Source: SIG588 sp045597045 (GTDB lineage: Bacteria > Bacillota > Clostridia > Oscillospirales > Acutalibacteraceae). Taken from it: a DNA stretch of 15,019 nucleotides. Of this stretch, positions 1-7,704 are shown piece after piece. The DNA lies in NCBI GenBank assembly GCA_045597045.1, contig JAZODN010000096.1, forward strand, positions 1-15,019. Reading direction: 5' to 3'. Positions within the stretch are counted from its first letter, which is position 1. Every line of letters starts with the position of its first letter. A model generated the notes under the pieces. That model worked only from the letters and a program-made list of their open reading frames with translations, made no database searches and was not told where the DNA came from. Made by a program: the position numbers and the translations under genes.

Positions 1-44
1 CGCCGAATATCTTCGCTTTGCCGACCGGAACGATAACTGGGCAT
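1..44 (-). CDS. rbfA: Ribosome-binding factor A, N-terminal fragment (partial)
   Basis: Only the first 14 codons lie in the window; the rest continues past position 1. The ATG is at 44-42 and translates MPSYRSGRQSEDIR, which matches the usual RbfA beginning (Arg-rich, then EDIR). An AAAGGA ribosome binding site lies just upstream, between the infB stop and this start, and the gap to infB is 17 bases. RbfA binds the 30S subunit and helps mature the 5' end of 16S rRNA. Its place directly after infB is the standard Firmicutes order, which supports the call despite the short fragment. Confidence 0.8.
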   Translation of the reverse strand, partial: MPSYRSGRQSEDIR

Positions 45-61
45 ACGTTTATTATCCTTTC

Positions 62-2584
62 TTAGTCGCGATATTCCTCGATGATATAGGTTTCAAAGAC
101 GTCGCCGACGTGGATATCGTTAAATTTCTCCAAACCGATACCGCACTCGTAGCCTTCCGCCACTTCGCGCTGATCGTCCTTGAAACGTTTGAGTGAGATC
201 ATCTTATCGTCGGCGATGATGATACCCTCACGCACCACGCGCAGCAGATCGTTGCGGTAGACCTTGCCGTCGGTGATGTAGCAGCCGGCCACCGTGCCGA
301 CACCCGAGATCTTATAGACCTCGCGCACCTCGGCGCGGCCGTGCAGCACTTCGCGTGTCTTCGGCGCGAGCATACCCTTCATGGCGGATTCGATCTCTTC
401 CAGGCAATCGTAGATGATGCGGTACATACGCATATCCACCGATGCGGCTTCCGCGGCGGCGATCGCCAGCGGTTCGGGGCGCACGTTAAACCCGACGATG
501 ATGGCGTTGGAGGCGTTGGCGAGCATAACGTCACTTTCGCTTACTGCGCCCACCGCGCCGTGGATCACACGCACGCGCACTTCGGCGTTGGAGAGCTTTT
601 CGAGCGACTGGCGCACCGCTTCCACCGAGCCTTGCACGTCGGCTTTGACGATGATGTTCAGTTCCTTCATTTCGCCCTGCTGCATTTGGTCAAACAGGTT
701 ATCCAACGTGACCTTCTGGTATTGTTTGAACTGCTCTTCCTTCGCGGCATCGCGGCGCTGTTCCACCAGTTCGCGCGCCAGACGTTCGTCGGTTACGGCG
801 TTAAACACGTCGCCTGCAGTGTGCACCGAATCGAGACCCATGATCTCCACCGGTACCGAAGGGCCGGCTTCGCGGATCTTTTCGCCGCGTTCATTGCTCA
901 TGCTGCGCACACGGCCAACAGCGGTGCCTGCCACCAAAATGTCGCCGCTGCGCAGGGTGCCGTTTTGCACCAGTACGGTAGCGATGGGGCCGCGGCCCTT
1001 ATCCAGGCGTGCTTCGATAACCACGCCCTTGGCGGCACGATCGGGGTTGGCACGCAACTCCTTCATTTCGGCCACCAACTGTACCGATTCGAGCAGGCGG
1101 TCAATACCCATGCCGGTCAGCGCCGAAACGGGCACGCAAATCACGTCGCCGCCCCATTCTTCGGGCACCAGCTCGTGCTCGGTCAACTGCTGCAGCACAC
1201 GGTCGGGGTTGGCGGTGGGTTTATCCATCTTGTTCACCGCTACCACGATGTCGATACCGGCGGCTTTTGCATGGTTGATCGCTTCGATGGTCTGCGGCAT
1301 GATGCCGTCATCTGCAGCGACAACCAGAATGGCAATATCGGTGGCCTGCGCGCCGCGTGCACGCATAGAGGTGAACGCTGCGTGACCGGGAGTGTCCAGG
1401 AAGGTAAGCCAGGTATCGTCGCCGATATCCACGCGATACGCACCAATGTGCTGGGTGATACCACCGGCTTCGCCTGCGGTGACGTTGGTTTTACGAATCG
1501 CGTCCAAAATGGAGGTCTTGCCGTGGTCAACGTGACCCATAACCACCACGACGGGGTCGCGCGGCTGCAGATCCTGCGCGGTATCTTCGCTGTCGTCGAT
1601 AATGCGCTCTTCGATGGTGACCACCACTTCGCGCTCGACCTTGGCGTTCAACTCTTCCGCTACCAGGAATGCGGTGTCGAAATCGATCTCTTCATTGACG
1701 GAAGCCATCACGCCCATCAGCATCAACTTTTTGATCACTTCGCCGGAGGTGACCTTCAAGCGAGAGGCGAATTCGCCCACCGTGATGGTTTCGCCGACCT
1801 GCACGGTAATCGGCTTCTTTTGACGCTCAAGCTGAATGCGGCGCATACGCTCCGCTTCGGTTTCGCGGCGGCGCTGCGGCTTTTTATACTGCTGCGATTT
1901 TTGGTTGATCTTTTGTTTTTGCGCCACGCCTTCGCCGCGCACGCGGTTGGAGGACTGCGCCATCACGTCGTACTTCTCGTCATACTTGTTGGCGGAAACC
2001 TGCTGCGGAGCACGGGTATCCACCGTGCGGCGCTCGATCTCACGGGTGATGGGGGCGGCGTTTTCGGTTTTTTCCTTTTTCTTCTTCGGCTGCTGGGGCG
2101 GAATGACCACCGCAGGTGTTGCCGCCTTCTTTTCGGCAGCACGCTTTTCCTCGGCCGCGCGTTTTTCGGCCGCACGGCGTTCGATCTCTTTCTGCTCGGT
2201 CGCACGGGCGGCTTCCGCCTTTGCTTTCGCTTCGGCTTCCGCTTTTGCCTTTTCAGCCGCGGCGGCTTCTTCTGCCAAGCGGCGCAGTTCAGCCGCAGCT
2301 TCTTCCTGCTGACGGCGCAGGGCAGCCGCCTCTTCTTCCTTCGCCTTCTTGGCGGCGGCGCTGGATTGCTCGCGGCGCTTTTCGGCGGCAGCAAAATACG
2401 CATCCAGGCTCTTTACCGCAAACTTTTGCGTGTAGTATTCAAAAACGAGGTTCAATTCCTCTTCGGTCAGAGTGGTGACACTCTTTTTCGGGGTATCTAC
2501 GTATTCTGCCAGCAGAGCAATAACATCCTTACTGGCAACCCCCAAATCTTTGGCAACATCGCCGACACGGTATTTAACGGTCAT
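62..2584 (-). CDS. infB: Translation initiation factor IF-2
   Basis: This 840-residue GTPase delivers initiator tRNA to the 30S subunit and promotes subunit joining in the cytoplasm. An IF2_N-type domain covers about residues 1-50. A long Ala/Lys/Glu/Arg-rich, probably helical and coiled linker covers about 65-250, and a second IF2_N domain covers about 256-315. The G domain follows, with G1 GHVDHGKT (350-357), DTPGH (397-401), NKMD (451-454) and a SALTG motif. Domains II to IV then run to the C-terminus. The length is normal for Gram-positive IF-2 with an extended N-terminus. The ATG overlaps the ylxQ stop in an ATGA, and an AAGGAGG site lies 7 bases upstream, so the pair is probably translationally coupled. 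Long open frames on the opposite strand here are by-products of the biased composition. Confidence 0.98.
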   Translation of the reverse strand: MTVKYRVGDVAKDLGVASKDVIALLAEYVDTPKKSVTTLTEEELNLVFEYYTQKFAVKSLDAYFAAAEKRREQSSAAAKKAKEEEAAALRRQQEEAAAELRRLAEEAAAAEKAKAEAEAKAKAEAARATEQKEIERRAAEKRAAEEKRAAEKKAATPAVVIPPQQPKKKKEKTENAAPITREIERRTVDTRAPQQVSANKYDEKYDVMAQSSNRVRGEGVAQKQKINQKSQQYKKPQRRRETEAERMRRIQLERQKKPITVQVGETITVGEFASRLKVTSGEVIKKLMLMGVMASVNEEIDFDTAFLVAEELNAKVEREVVVTIEERIIDDSEDTAQDLQPRDPVVVVMGHVDHGKTSILDAIRKTNVTAGEAGGITQHIGAYRVDIGDDTWLTFLDTPGHAAFTSMRARGAQATDIAILVVAADDGIMPQTIEAINHAKAAGIDIVVAVNKMDKPTANPDRVLQQLTEHELVPEEWGGDVICVPVSALTGMGIDRLLESVQLVAEMKELRANPDRAAKGVVIEARLDKGRGPIATVLVQNGTLRSGDILVAGTAVGRVRSMSNERGEKIREAGPSVPVEIMGLDSVHTAGDVFNAVTDERLARELVEQRRDAAKEEQFKQYQKVTLDNLFDQMQQGEMKELNIIVKADVQGSVEAVRQSLEKLSNAEVRVRVIHGAVGAVSESDVMLANASNAIIVGFNVRPEPLAIAAAEAASVDMRMYRIIYDCLEEIESAMKGMLAPKTREVLHGRAEVREVYKISGVGTVAGCYITDGKVYRNDLLRVVREGIIIADDKMISLKRFKDDQREVAEGYECGIGLEKFNDIHVGDVFETYIIEEYRD

Positions 2585-2907
2585 ACGGCATCCTCCTTAT
2601 TGCGACAATCAGCGGCCTTGATGAGTGCGGCCGCAAAGCCCTTATCTTCGGTAGTAACGACACCCACGGGTTTACCGAAACCCGCGGCGTGCCCGATCTC
2701 CTCTTTCGTTAACGCGAGAGTGAGGATCGGCACAGCGGTTTCTGCTTGAAACCGCAGTTCTTTTTCGGTCTTGGGGGAAAGGTCGCTTGCCAGCAGCACC
2801 AACTGTGCGCGGTGTGCTTTGACGGCGTCCAGCGTGGCGTCAAAACCGGCGATCAGTCGGCCGGCTCTGCGCGCCATTCCCAACAGCCCGAGCAAACGGT
2901 CATTCAT
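2581..2907 (-). CDS. ylxQ: L7Ae-family RNA-binding protein YlxQ
   Basis: A 108-residue protein of the L7Ae/L30e/S12e/Gadd45 family. Known members bind kink-turn RNA, and the exact role of YlxQ is unsettled. The N-terminus MNDRLLGLLGMARRAGRL and the later VLLASDLSPKTEKEL stretch are typical of the family. The frame stays open upstream to 2964, but the start at 2907 is preferred. It gives the family N-terminus, and a GGAGGAGGAG purine run lies about 10 bases upstream inside the end of ylxR. The start overlaps the ylxR stop by 8 bases, and the stop overlaps the infB start by 4 bases. The gene therefore sits inside the nusA operon, exactly where ylxQ is found in Bacillus and clostridia. Confidence 0.9.
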   Translation of the reverse strand: MNDRLLGLLGMARRAGRLIAGFDATLDAVKAHRAQLVLLASDLSPKTEKELRFQAETAVPILTLALTKEEIGHAAGFGKPVGVVTTEDKGFAAALIKAADCRNKEDAV

Positions 2908-3184
2908 TTGCTGCCAACTCCTCCTCCATACGGTCATAAAGTGTGTCGGGAATGGCACAGGCAAACGCGCGCTCCAGACGGCGTGCTTTGCGCGCGGCCG
3001 CCAAACAAGCGGCGGTGGGGCAGACGTAGGCGCCGCGACCGGCTTTGCGACCGGTTAGGTCCAACGAGATGTCCCCTTCGGGACTTTTTACCACGCGCAC
3101 CAACTCTTTTTTTGGCTTCATTTCGCCGCAGCCGGTGCACTTGCGCAGCGGCACGCGCCGCGGTGCGATTTGCTTTTGTGCCAT
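2900..3184 (-). CDS. ylxR: YlxR/RnpM family RNA-binding protein
   Basis: A basic 94-residue protein of the YlxR (DUF448) family. The Bacillus member has been described as a modulator of RNase P and renamed RnpM. The sequence shows RKCTGCGEMKPKKELVRVV near residues 14-32 and the family signature GRGAYVC in the middle, followed by a second cysteine. The paired cysteines (CxxC, then CPTAAC) are family features that could support metal binding, though that is inference. The ribosome binding site AAGGAG overlaps the TAA stop codon of nusA, so the 12-base gap is itself the translation signal. It lies between nusA and ylxQ as in other Firmicutes. Confidence 0.92.
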   Translation of the reverse strand: MAQKQIAPRRVPLRKCTGCGEMKPKKELVRVVKSPEGDISLDLTGRKAGRGAYVCPTAACLAAARKARRLERAFACAIPDTLYDRMEEELAANE

Positions 3185-3196
3185 AACGCGATCTCC

Positions 3197-4270
3197 TTAC
3201 TCTCCGAAGAATCCGCTTTCAGGGCGGATATCGATCTTCCAACCGGTCAGGCGTGCAGCCAGACGGGCGTTTTGTCCTTTGTTACCGATCGCAAGCGAGA
3301 GCTGCGATTCGGGCACGGTCACACGGCAGGCCTTGGCGCCTTCGGGATCCAGCTCCACCGAAACGACCTTGGCCGGTAACAGTGCGGCGGCAATAAACTT
3401 TGCGGGATCGTCGCTGTAATCCACGATATCGATCTTTTCACCGCCGAGTTCTTCCACGATTTTGGCCACGCGCGCGCCGCGCGGACCGATGCACGAGCCG
3501 ACGGCGTCGACGTTTTCTTCGTGTGCCAGCACCGCCATTTTGGTGCGCGAACCGGCTTCACGGGCGATGGATTTGATCTCGATGGTACCGTTGAAAATCT
3601 CGGGCACTTCGTTTTCAAACAGACGCTTGACCAAACCGGCATGGGTGCGCGAAATGTAGATACGGGGACCTTTTTCGGTTTCCTTGACGTCCACCACGAA
3701 CACCTTGATGTGCATACCTTCGCGGATCTCTTCGTCGCCGATCATTTCGGTCTTCGGCAACAGCGCTTCGGATTTGCCGATTTCCACACTGGCAGAGCCG
3801 GTGGTAGGATCCACGCGGGTGACCAACGCGGTGACCAGTTCCTGGTTGCGACGCTGGAATTCTTCCATCTGCTGGCCCTTTTCCGCTTCGCGGATGCCCT
3901 GACGGATCACGTGCTTGGCCGACTGGGCGGCAATGCGGCCGAATTGCTTGGTCTCAAGCGAGATTTCCACCACGTCGCCGACCTTGGCGTTTTTCTTGTA
4001 TTTCGCAGCTTGCTCGGGAAGCAGTTCCAAATCCGGATCGACCACTTCTTCCACCACCGTCTTTTGCACCAGCACGCGGAATTCGTCGGTAGCCGGATCC
4101 ATCACCACCAGCACGTTTTCCTTCGCGCCGAAGTCGCGACGCACGGCCAGCACGATTGCGGTGCGGATCTTTTCGATCAAGTTTTCTGCGGGAATGCCTT
4201 TTTCCTTTTCCAACATGCGTACCGCTTCAAAGAATTCGGCGTTGGAATTGCTCTGTTTCTTAGTAGCCAT
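3197..4270 (-). CDS. nusA: Transcription termination/antitermination factor NusA
   Basis: NusA binds RNA polymerase and nascent RNA and governs pausing, intrinsic termination and antitermination. The 357-residue protein has the Gram-positive layout. The RNA-polymerase-binding N-terminal domain covers about 1-130. An S1 domain follows (about 135-205, with SVEIGKSEALLPKTEMI), then two KH domains marked by GSCIGPRGARV and LAIGNKGQNARLAARLTGW. It stops shortly after KH2 and lacks the acidic-repeat extension of proteobacterial NusA, which is normal for this lineage. The start MATKK follows an AAAGGA site with unusually long spacing of about 13 bases, so initiation may be weak or helped by coupling from rimP 38 bases upstream. 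Confidence 0.97.
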   Translation of the reverse strand: MATKKQSNSNAEFFEAVRMLEKEKGIPAENLIEKIRTAIVLAVRRDFGAKENVLVVMDPATDEFRVLVQKTVVEEVVDPDLELLPEQAAKYKKNAKVGDVVEISLETKQFGRIAAQSAKHVIRQGIREAEKGQQMEEFQRRNQELVTALVTRVDPTTGSASVEIGKSEALLPKTEMIGDEEIREGMHIKVFVVDVKETEKGPRIYISRTHAGLVKRLFENEVPEIFNGTIEIKSIAREAGSRTKMAVLAHEENVDAVGSCIGPRGARVAKIVEELGGEKIDIVDYSDDPAKFIAAALLPAKVVSVELDPEGAKACRVTVPESQLSLAIGNKGQNARLAARLTGWKIDIRPESGFFGE

Positions 4271-4308
4271 TTTTTGACAGTCATCCTTTCTTCTGTTATG
4301 CGGCGAGA

Positions 4309-4824
4309 TTATTCTTCGTCGTCTTCCACGTCTTCTTCCGTGCCATATGCGTCTTCATCATCCAGCACATGCACACGGGATACTTCTTTTTTGGCAAAGG
4401 TAAGAACCTCGCCTTCTTCGGTTTCAATGCAGATAGCGCCGTCTTCACCGAGAGGAAGCAACAGGCCTGCCACCTCACGCTCGCCGTTCACGGCGTGGTA
4501 CAACTGCACCACCACTGCCAAACCTTCGCAATAGGCAAAGTGTTCGGGGCGGGTGAGTTCCCGTTCCACGCCGGGCGTGCTGACCTCCAGCGAATAGGAT
4601 TGCGGAATGGGGTCGGCTTCATCCAGCAGGGGATTCAACCGCCGCGAGAGTGCCACGCAATCGTTCAGATCGGCACCGCCGTCTTTATCGATCCAGTAGC
4701 GCAGATACCACGACGCCCCCTCTTTCACAAAGCGAACGTCCCACAGGGTGAGCCCCAGTTCATCCGCCACGGGTTGTGCCAATTTGCGGCACACGGCGGC
4801 CACGCCGCCCGACTTTTCTGCCAT
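4309..4824 (-). CDS. rimP: Ribosome maturation factor RimP
   Basis: RimP is a cytoplasmic factor needed for early assembly of the 30S subunit. The 171-residue product has the alpha-beta N-terminal domain, with DCVALSRRLNPLLDEADPI followed by the characteristic YSLEVSTPGVERELTRPEHF. An Sm-like C-terminal barrel comes next. The last 20 or so residues form a very acidic tail rich in Asp and Glu. The frame extends upstream to 4872, but the start at 4824 (MAEKSGG) is chosen because AAGGAGG lies 6 bases before it. The longer version would also begin inside the leader hairpin. It is the first gene of the rimP-nusA-ylxR-ylxQ-infB-rbfA operon. Confidence 0.93.
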   Translation of the reverse strand: MAEKSGGVAAVCRKLAQPVADELGLTLWDVRFVKEGASWYLRYWIDKDGGADLNDCVALSRRLNPLLDEADPIPQSYSLEVSTPGVERELTRPEHFAYCEGLAVVVQLYHAVNGEREVAGLLLPLGEDGAICIETEEGEVLTFAKKEVSRVHVLDDEDAYGTEEDVEDDEE

Positions 4825-4845
4825 ACAAAACCTCCTTGCAACGCA

Positions 4846-4869
4846 AAAGAGTGGGTCGCCCCACTCTTT
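4846..4869 (-). promoter_or_regulatory. rimP leader hairpin, possible attenuator
   Basis: A perfect 10-base-pair inverted repeat (AAAGAGTGGG and CCCACTCTTT) is separated by four bases. In the minus-strand transcript the loop reads GCGA, a GNRA-type tetraloop, and the stem is followed by a run of four U. It sits between the predicted promoter and the rimP ribosome binding site, ending about 8 bases before AAGGAGG. It could be a weak intrinsic terminator or attenuator, an mRNA-stabilising structure, or a protein-binding site. The structure is seen directly; a regulatory role is inferred. Confidence 0.6.
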
Positions 4870-4890
4870 CATCGTCCTTTATCTGTAAAC

Positions 4891-4919
4891 AGTATACCAC
4901 CGGCTTGCAAAAAATGCAA
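4891..4919 (-). promoter_or_regulatory. Sigma-A-type promoter of the rimP operon
   Basis: On the minus strand TTGCAT (4919-4914) and TATACT (4896-4891) are separated by exactly 17 bases, a close match to the housekeeping consensus. Transcription would start near 4884, giving a leader of about 60 bases that contains the hairpin at 4846-4869. No other minus-strand promoter as good was seen between rimP and the divergent gene. Confidence 0.75.
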
Positions 4920-4922
4920 GCC
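4902..4922. repeat. Inverted repeat overlapping the rimP -35 box
   Basis: GGCTTGCA and TGCAAGCC form a perfect 8-base inverted repeat around a run of five A. The right arm covers the -35 hexamer of the rimP promoter and the rest fills most of the spacer. The position suits a repressor operator. It could also be chance enrichment around a TTGCA motif. No cognate regulator is visible in the window. Confidence 0.4.
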
Positions 4923-4978
4923 CTTTGGCAAAATTTCGGCAGATTGCATATTATTTTCTTATTCCTTATAGCAAAGGA

Positions 4979-5008
4979 TTGACAAGACGTGGCATTTTCC
5001 TATATGAT
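4979..5008 (+). promoter_or_regulatory. Sigma-A-type promoter for the CotH gene pair
   Basis: A consensus -35 TTGACA (4979-4984) is followed after 18 bases by TATGAT (5003-5008), one mismatch from the consensus -10. The start codon at 5041 lies about 26 bases past the expected transcription start, with a GAAAGGG ribosome binding site at 5027-5033. A weaker alternative, TTGCAT and TATAGC with a 17-base spacer, lies at 4944-4972. The promoter is divergent from that of rimP. Confidence 0.7.
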
Positions 5009-5040
5009 ATAGACAGCAATGGAACGGAAAGGGTGTTCAT

Positions 5041-7674
5041 ATGCGCAACAAGTTTCTTCGCTTGATCGCACTGATGTTAACGGCGGCGGTGTTGCTCGGC
5101 GCTTGCCGCTTTGCCGACGTGGGGTTTACTGCTGCGGCCACCACTGCCGATTGCATTATCGGCCGTTTGCCGACGGCGCCGACGGTTGACGGCGTACTTG
5201 CCGAAGGGGAATGGGGCCTTTTTGATATGCCGTTGGTGAATTACCAAACTTTCACCATCCCGGGGGAAGCCGAAAAGACGGCGCTGGACGGCGAGGTGTA
5301 TCTCGGTTGGGACGATACGCATTTTTATGTGGCGATCGCGGCACGGTACGAGACTCACACCAACACGCAGCAAGGGTTTGATCTGTGGCGCGGCGATGCG
5401 GTGCAGATGCAGATCGCGGCCGAAAACGGTGCGCGATACGCCTTTTGTTTTGCCGCCGGTGACGACGGCGTGGCGCGCGGATACTGTTCGGGTAAGGAAA
5501 TCTACACCCAAGCCGGGCCGGGCGGCGAATTCTTTGTGCGCCGCGACGAAGCGAGTGGGACCACCTATTATGAAATTGCGCTGCCGCTGGAACGCTTCGG
5601 CGGCAAGGAAGCCGTGTGGAAAGAAAACCGCACGCTGCGGTTTTCGTATGCCGTGCACATGCACAACGGTTACTATTACGAATGGTGCGACGGCATTGTG
5701 CGTGAAAAGAATATTGAAAAAGCCGCCACATTGACGCTCGGCGGCGATAAAGCGATGACGGAAACGGTCACCGATACCCTTTTGAACGGCGATGTTGACC
5801 AAAACGGACGGGTGGATTCCACCGATGCGCGTATGGTGCTGCAATATGCGGTGAAAAAGATCGATCAATCGGCGCTGGATCTCCGTGCGGCCGACGTGGA
5901 CGGCAACGGACGGGTGGATTCCACGGATGCCCGTTTGATCTTGCAATATGCGGTAAGAAAGGTGGCGCTGTTCCCGGCTGGGAACACCCTTACGGTAACG
6001 GTGGGCAATGCAGTGGAGGATACGCGCACGCACTCTGCCAACAGCTTTGCGCCCACCGATGAACGGGCAGGAAAACCCCTGCAGTCGCTTGCGAATCTGG
6101 TGCCGAAGGAGGCGCCGAACGGCGCGGCAGAATTTGGATATTTCGCGTTTGTCATGCGCGATAACGAGCAGTTGCCGTTTTCGGTGCTTTGTCACGACGG
6201 GGGCGACAGCCTCACCGCCATGCTGCCGGCCGGCGTGGATCTTTCGGCCATGATCCCCACCTTCCATTATTACGGCAAGGAAGTGCTGCTGAACGGCAGT
6301 CCGGTGGTGTCGGAGGTGAGTGTGTTGGATCTCACTGCGCCCGTCACCCTTACGTTGGTGCCGCAAGAGGGTGAAAGCCGCACGGTGACACTGCTTTTGG
6401 AAACGTTGGATACCGGCTTGCCGTCGGTGGCGCTTTCCACCGAAGATTATGCGGCAATCGCCTCGAAGGAAGAGTACGTGAAAACCTCCTTCTATCTCGG
6501 CGGTGGGGAGATGGAACAGCCGCTGCAGGTAACCTCCCGTGCGAAAGGACGCGGCAACAGCACCTGGGGGCACCCCAAAAAGAGTTACACGTTGAAGCTG
6601 GACAGCAAAGCCGCGCTGCTCGGTATGAGCAAATCAAAAGATTGGGCACTGGTGGCGAATTACGAGGATAAATCGCTTTTGCGCAATCTGGCCGCGCAAT
6701 ATTTGGCAGAGGGAACTGAGCAGGCGTGGGTGCCCAAACGCCGCCCGGTGGATCTGTGGTATAACGGCGTCTACTGGGGCACTTACGATCTGGCTGAAAA
6801 GGTGGAGATCGAAGGAGACCGCGTGGATATCACCAAATATCAGTCGGGTATGACCATGGGAGAAAGCGGCTATCTGCTGGAGTTTGATGGGCACGTGAAC
6901 GAGGTGAGCGACGAGCGCCGTGCCGCATGGGTGCGCCCGTTGGGTGACGGGTACGACGTGTTTTACGATCCTGCTACCGATGAGCTGTTTATGCAGGTGC
7001 CGTACAGCCACAAGTGGCTGACGCTGAAGGACCCCGATTATGAGGATCTGAAAGACCATTCGCTGCATATTTTGTATATCTACCAACAGGTGAAATACGC
7101 GGTGGAGGCGCTGCAAAGCGGTGACTACGCGCAGATCGCGGCCTGCTTTGACATACGTTCCTTCTGCCAGTGGTATTTGGTGGAGGAGTTTATGAACAAC
7201 ACCGACAGTGCGTTCCACTCCTCTTGCTATATGACGTTGGATGCCGACGGTAAATTTACGATGGGCCCCATTTGGGATTTCGACCGTTCCTCCGAAAACT
7301 GTTACTATTGGAACGGTGAAGAAAAGATCGACATGCTGTATACCAGCCATTCGGCGTGGTTTTACATGTTGTTTGCGGTGGAGGAGTGCCGCGAGATCCT
7401 GAAGGCGGAATACCGCACCTTCCGTGAACGGGTGGAAACGCTGCCGGCTCACGTGGAGGAGTGGGCAGACGCCATTTATGCATCGCAGACCTATAATTTC
7501 CTGCGTTGGCCGATCCTCACCACCGTGATTGGCGGTCCGAGAGAGGATGAAGAGTGGAACTCCGTGGCGCTTTCGCAAAAAAATGCGCAGACTTTTGAAG
7601 CGGAGATTGCACGCCTCAATGCGTATTTTGTTCGCACGGCCGCCAAGATGGAAGCGTTTATTACGGGATTGTAA
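5041..7674 (+). CDS. Exported CotH-type kinase protein with CBM9-like and dockerin domains (probable lipoprotein)
   Basis: 877 residues. The signal peptide ends in a lipobox, LLGAC, with C22 as the likely lipidated residue. A CBM9-like beta domain covers about 40-235 (APTVDGVLAEGEWG start, LGWDDTHFYVAI core). A dockerin type I pair covers 247-307, with two canonical calcium loops (DVDQNGRVDSTD and DVDGNGRVDSTD). A DUF5018-like beta domain covers about 372-455. The CotH domain runs from about 460, with GRGNSTW (503-509), KKSY (513-516), NYEDKSLLRN (540-549) and the probable metal-binding WDFD (745-748). Known CotH proteins are atypical kinases that phosphorylate spore-coat proteins in Bacillus; domain-bearing versions like this are common in gut clostridia and their substrates are unknown. 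Dockerins normally bind cohesins, and none is encoded here. The gene has its own promoter and lies 30 bases before a paralogue. Confidence 0.88.
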   Translation: MRNKFLRLIALMLTAAVLLGACRFADVGFTAAATTADCIIGRLPTAPTVDGVLAEGEWGLFDMPLVNYQTFTIPGEAEKTALDGEVYLGWDDTHFYVAIAARYETHTNTQQGFDLWRGDAVQMQIAAENGARYAFCFAAGDDGVARGYCSGKEIYTQAGPGGEFFVRRDEASGTTYYEIALPLERFGGKEAVWKENRTLRFSYAVHMHNGYYYEWCDGIVREKNIEKAATLTLGGDKAMTETVTDTLLNGDVDQNGRVDSTDARMVLQYAVKKIDQSALDLRAADVDGNGRVDSTDARLILQYAVRKVALFPAGNTLTVTVGNAVEDTRTHSANSFAPTDERAGKPLQSLANLVPKEAPNGAAEFGYFAFVMRDNEQLPFSVLCHDGGDSLTAMLPAGVDLSAMIPTFHYYGKEVLLNGSPVVSEVSVLDLTAPVTLTLVPQEGESRTVTLLLETLDTGLPSVALSTEDYAAIASKEEYVKTSFYLGGGEMEQPLQVTSRAKGRGNSTWGHPKKSYTLKLDSKAALLGMSKSKDWALVANYEDKSLLRNLAAQYLAEGTEQAWVPKRRPVDLWYNGVYWGTYDLAEKVEIEGDRVDITKYQSGMTMGESGYLLEFDGHVNEVSDERRAAWVRPLGDGYDVFYDPATDELFMQVPYSHKWLTLKDPDYEDLKDHSLHILYIYQQVKYAVEALQSGDYAQIAACFDIRSFCQWYLVEEFMNNTDSAFHSSCYMTLDADGKFTMGPIWDFDRSSENCYYWNGEEKIDMLYTSHSAWFYMLFAVEECREILKAEYRTFRERVETLPAHVEEWADAIYASQTYNFLRWPILTTVIGGPREDEEWNSVALSQKNAQTFEAEIARLNAYFVRTAAKMEAFITGL
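5803..5924 (+). repeat. Direct repeat encoding the two dockerin loops
   Basis: An identical 20-base block beginning AACGGACGGG occurs at 5803-5822 and 5905-5924, 102 bases (34 codons) apart. It encodes the NGRVDST part of both calcium-binding loops. Sequences on either side are similar but differ at synonymous sites. The equivalent region of the downstream paralogue has diverged, so the exact DNA identity suggests recent homogenisation or constraint in this copy. Confidence 0.75.
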
Positions 7675-7704
7675 TTTGCGACAGGAAACAGAGAGGTGAA
7701 TTGG

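Noticed and set aside
341..2749. Open frame of about 800 codons on the plus strand opposite infB
   Set aside because: It mirrors infB in the antisense direction, is rich in His, Phe and Leu in the way shadow frames of G+C-rich genes are, and has no recognisable domain. The infB motifs on the other strand are unambiguous.
2581..2964. Longer ylxQ starting at 2964
   Set aside because: The extra 19 residues do not match the family, there is no fitting ribosome binding site, and the start at 2907 has one and gives the standard N-terminus.
3521..4534. Plus-strand open frame of 337 codons opposite nusA and rimP
   Set aside because: It spans the junction of two certain minus-strand genes, has low-complexity His/Phe and Ser runs, and has no plausible ribosome binding site of its own.
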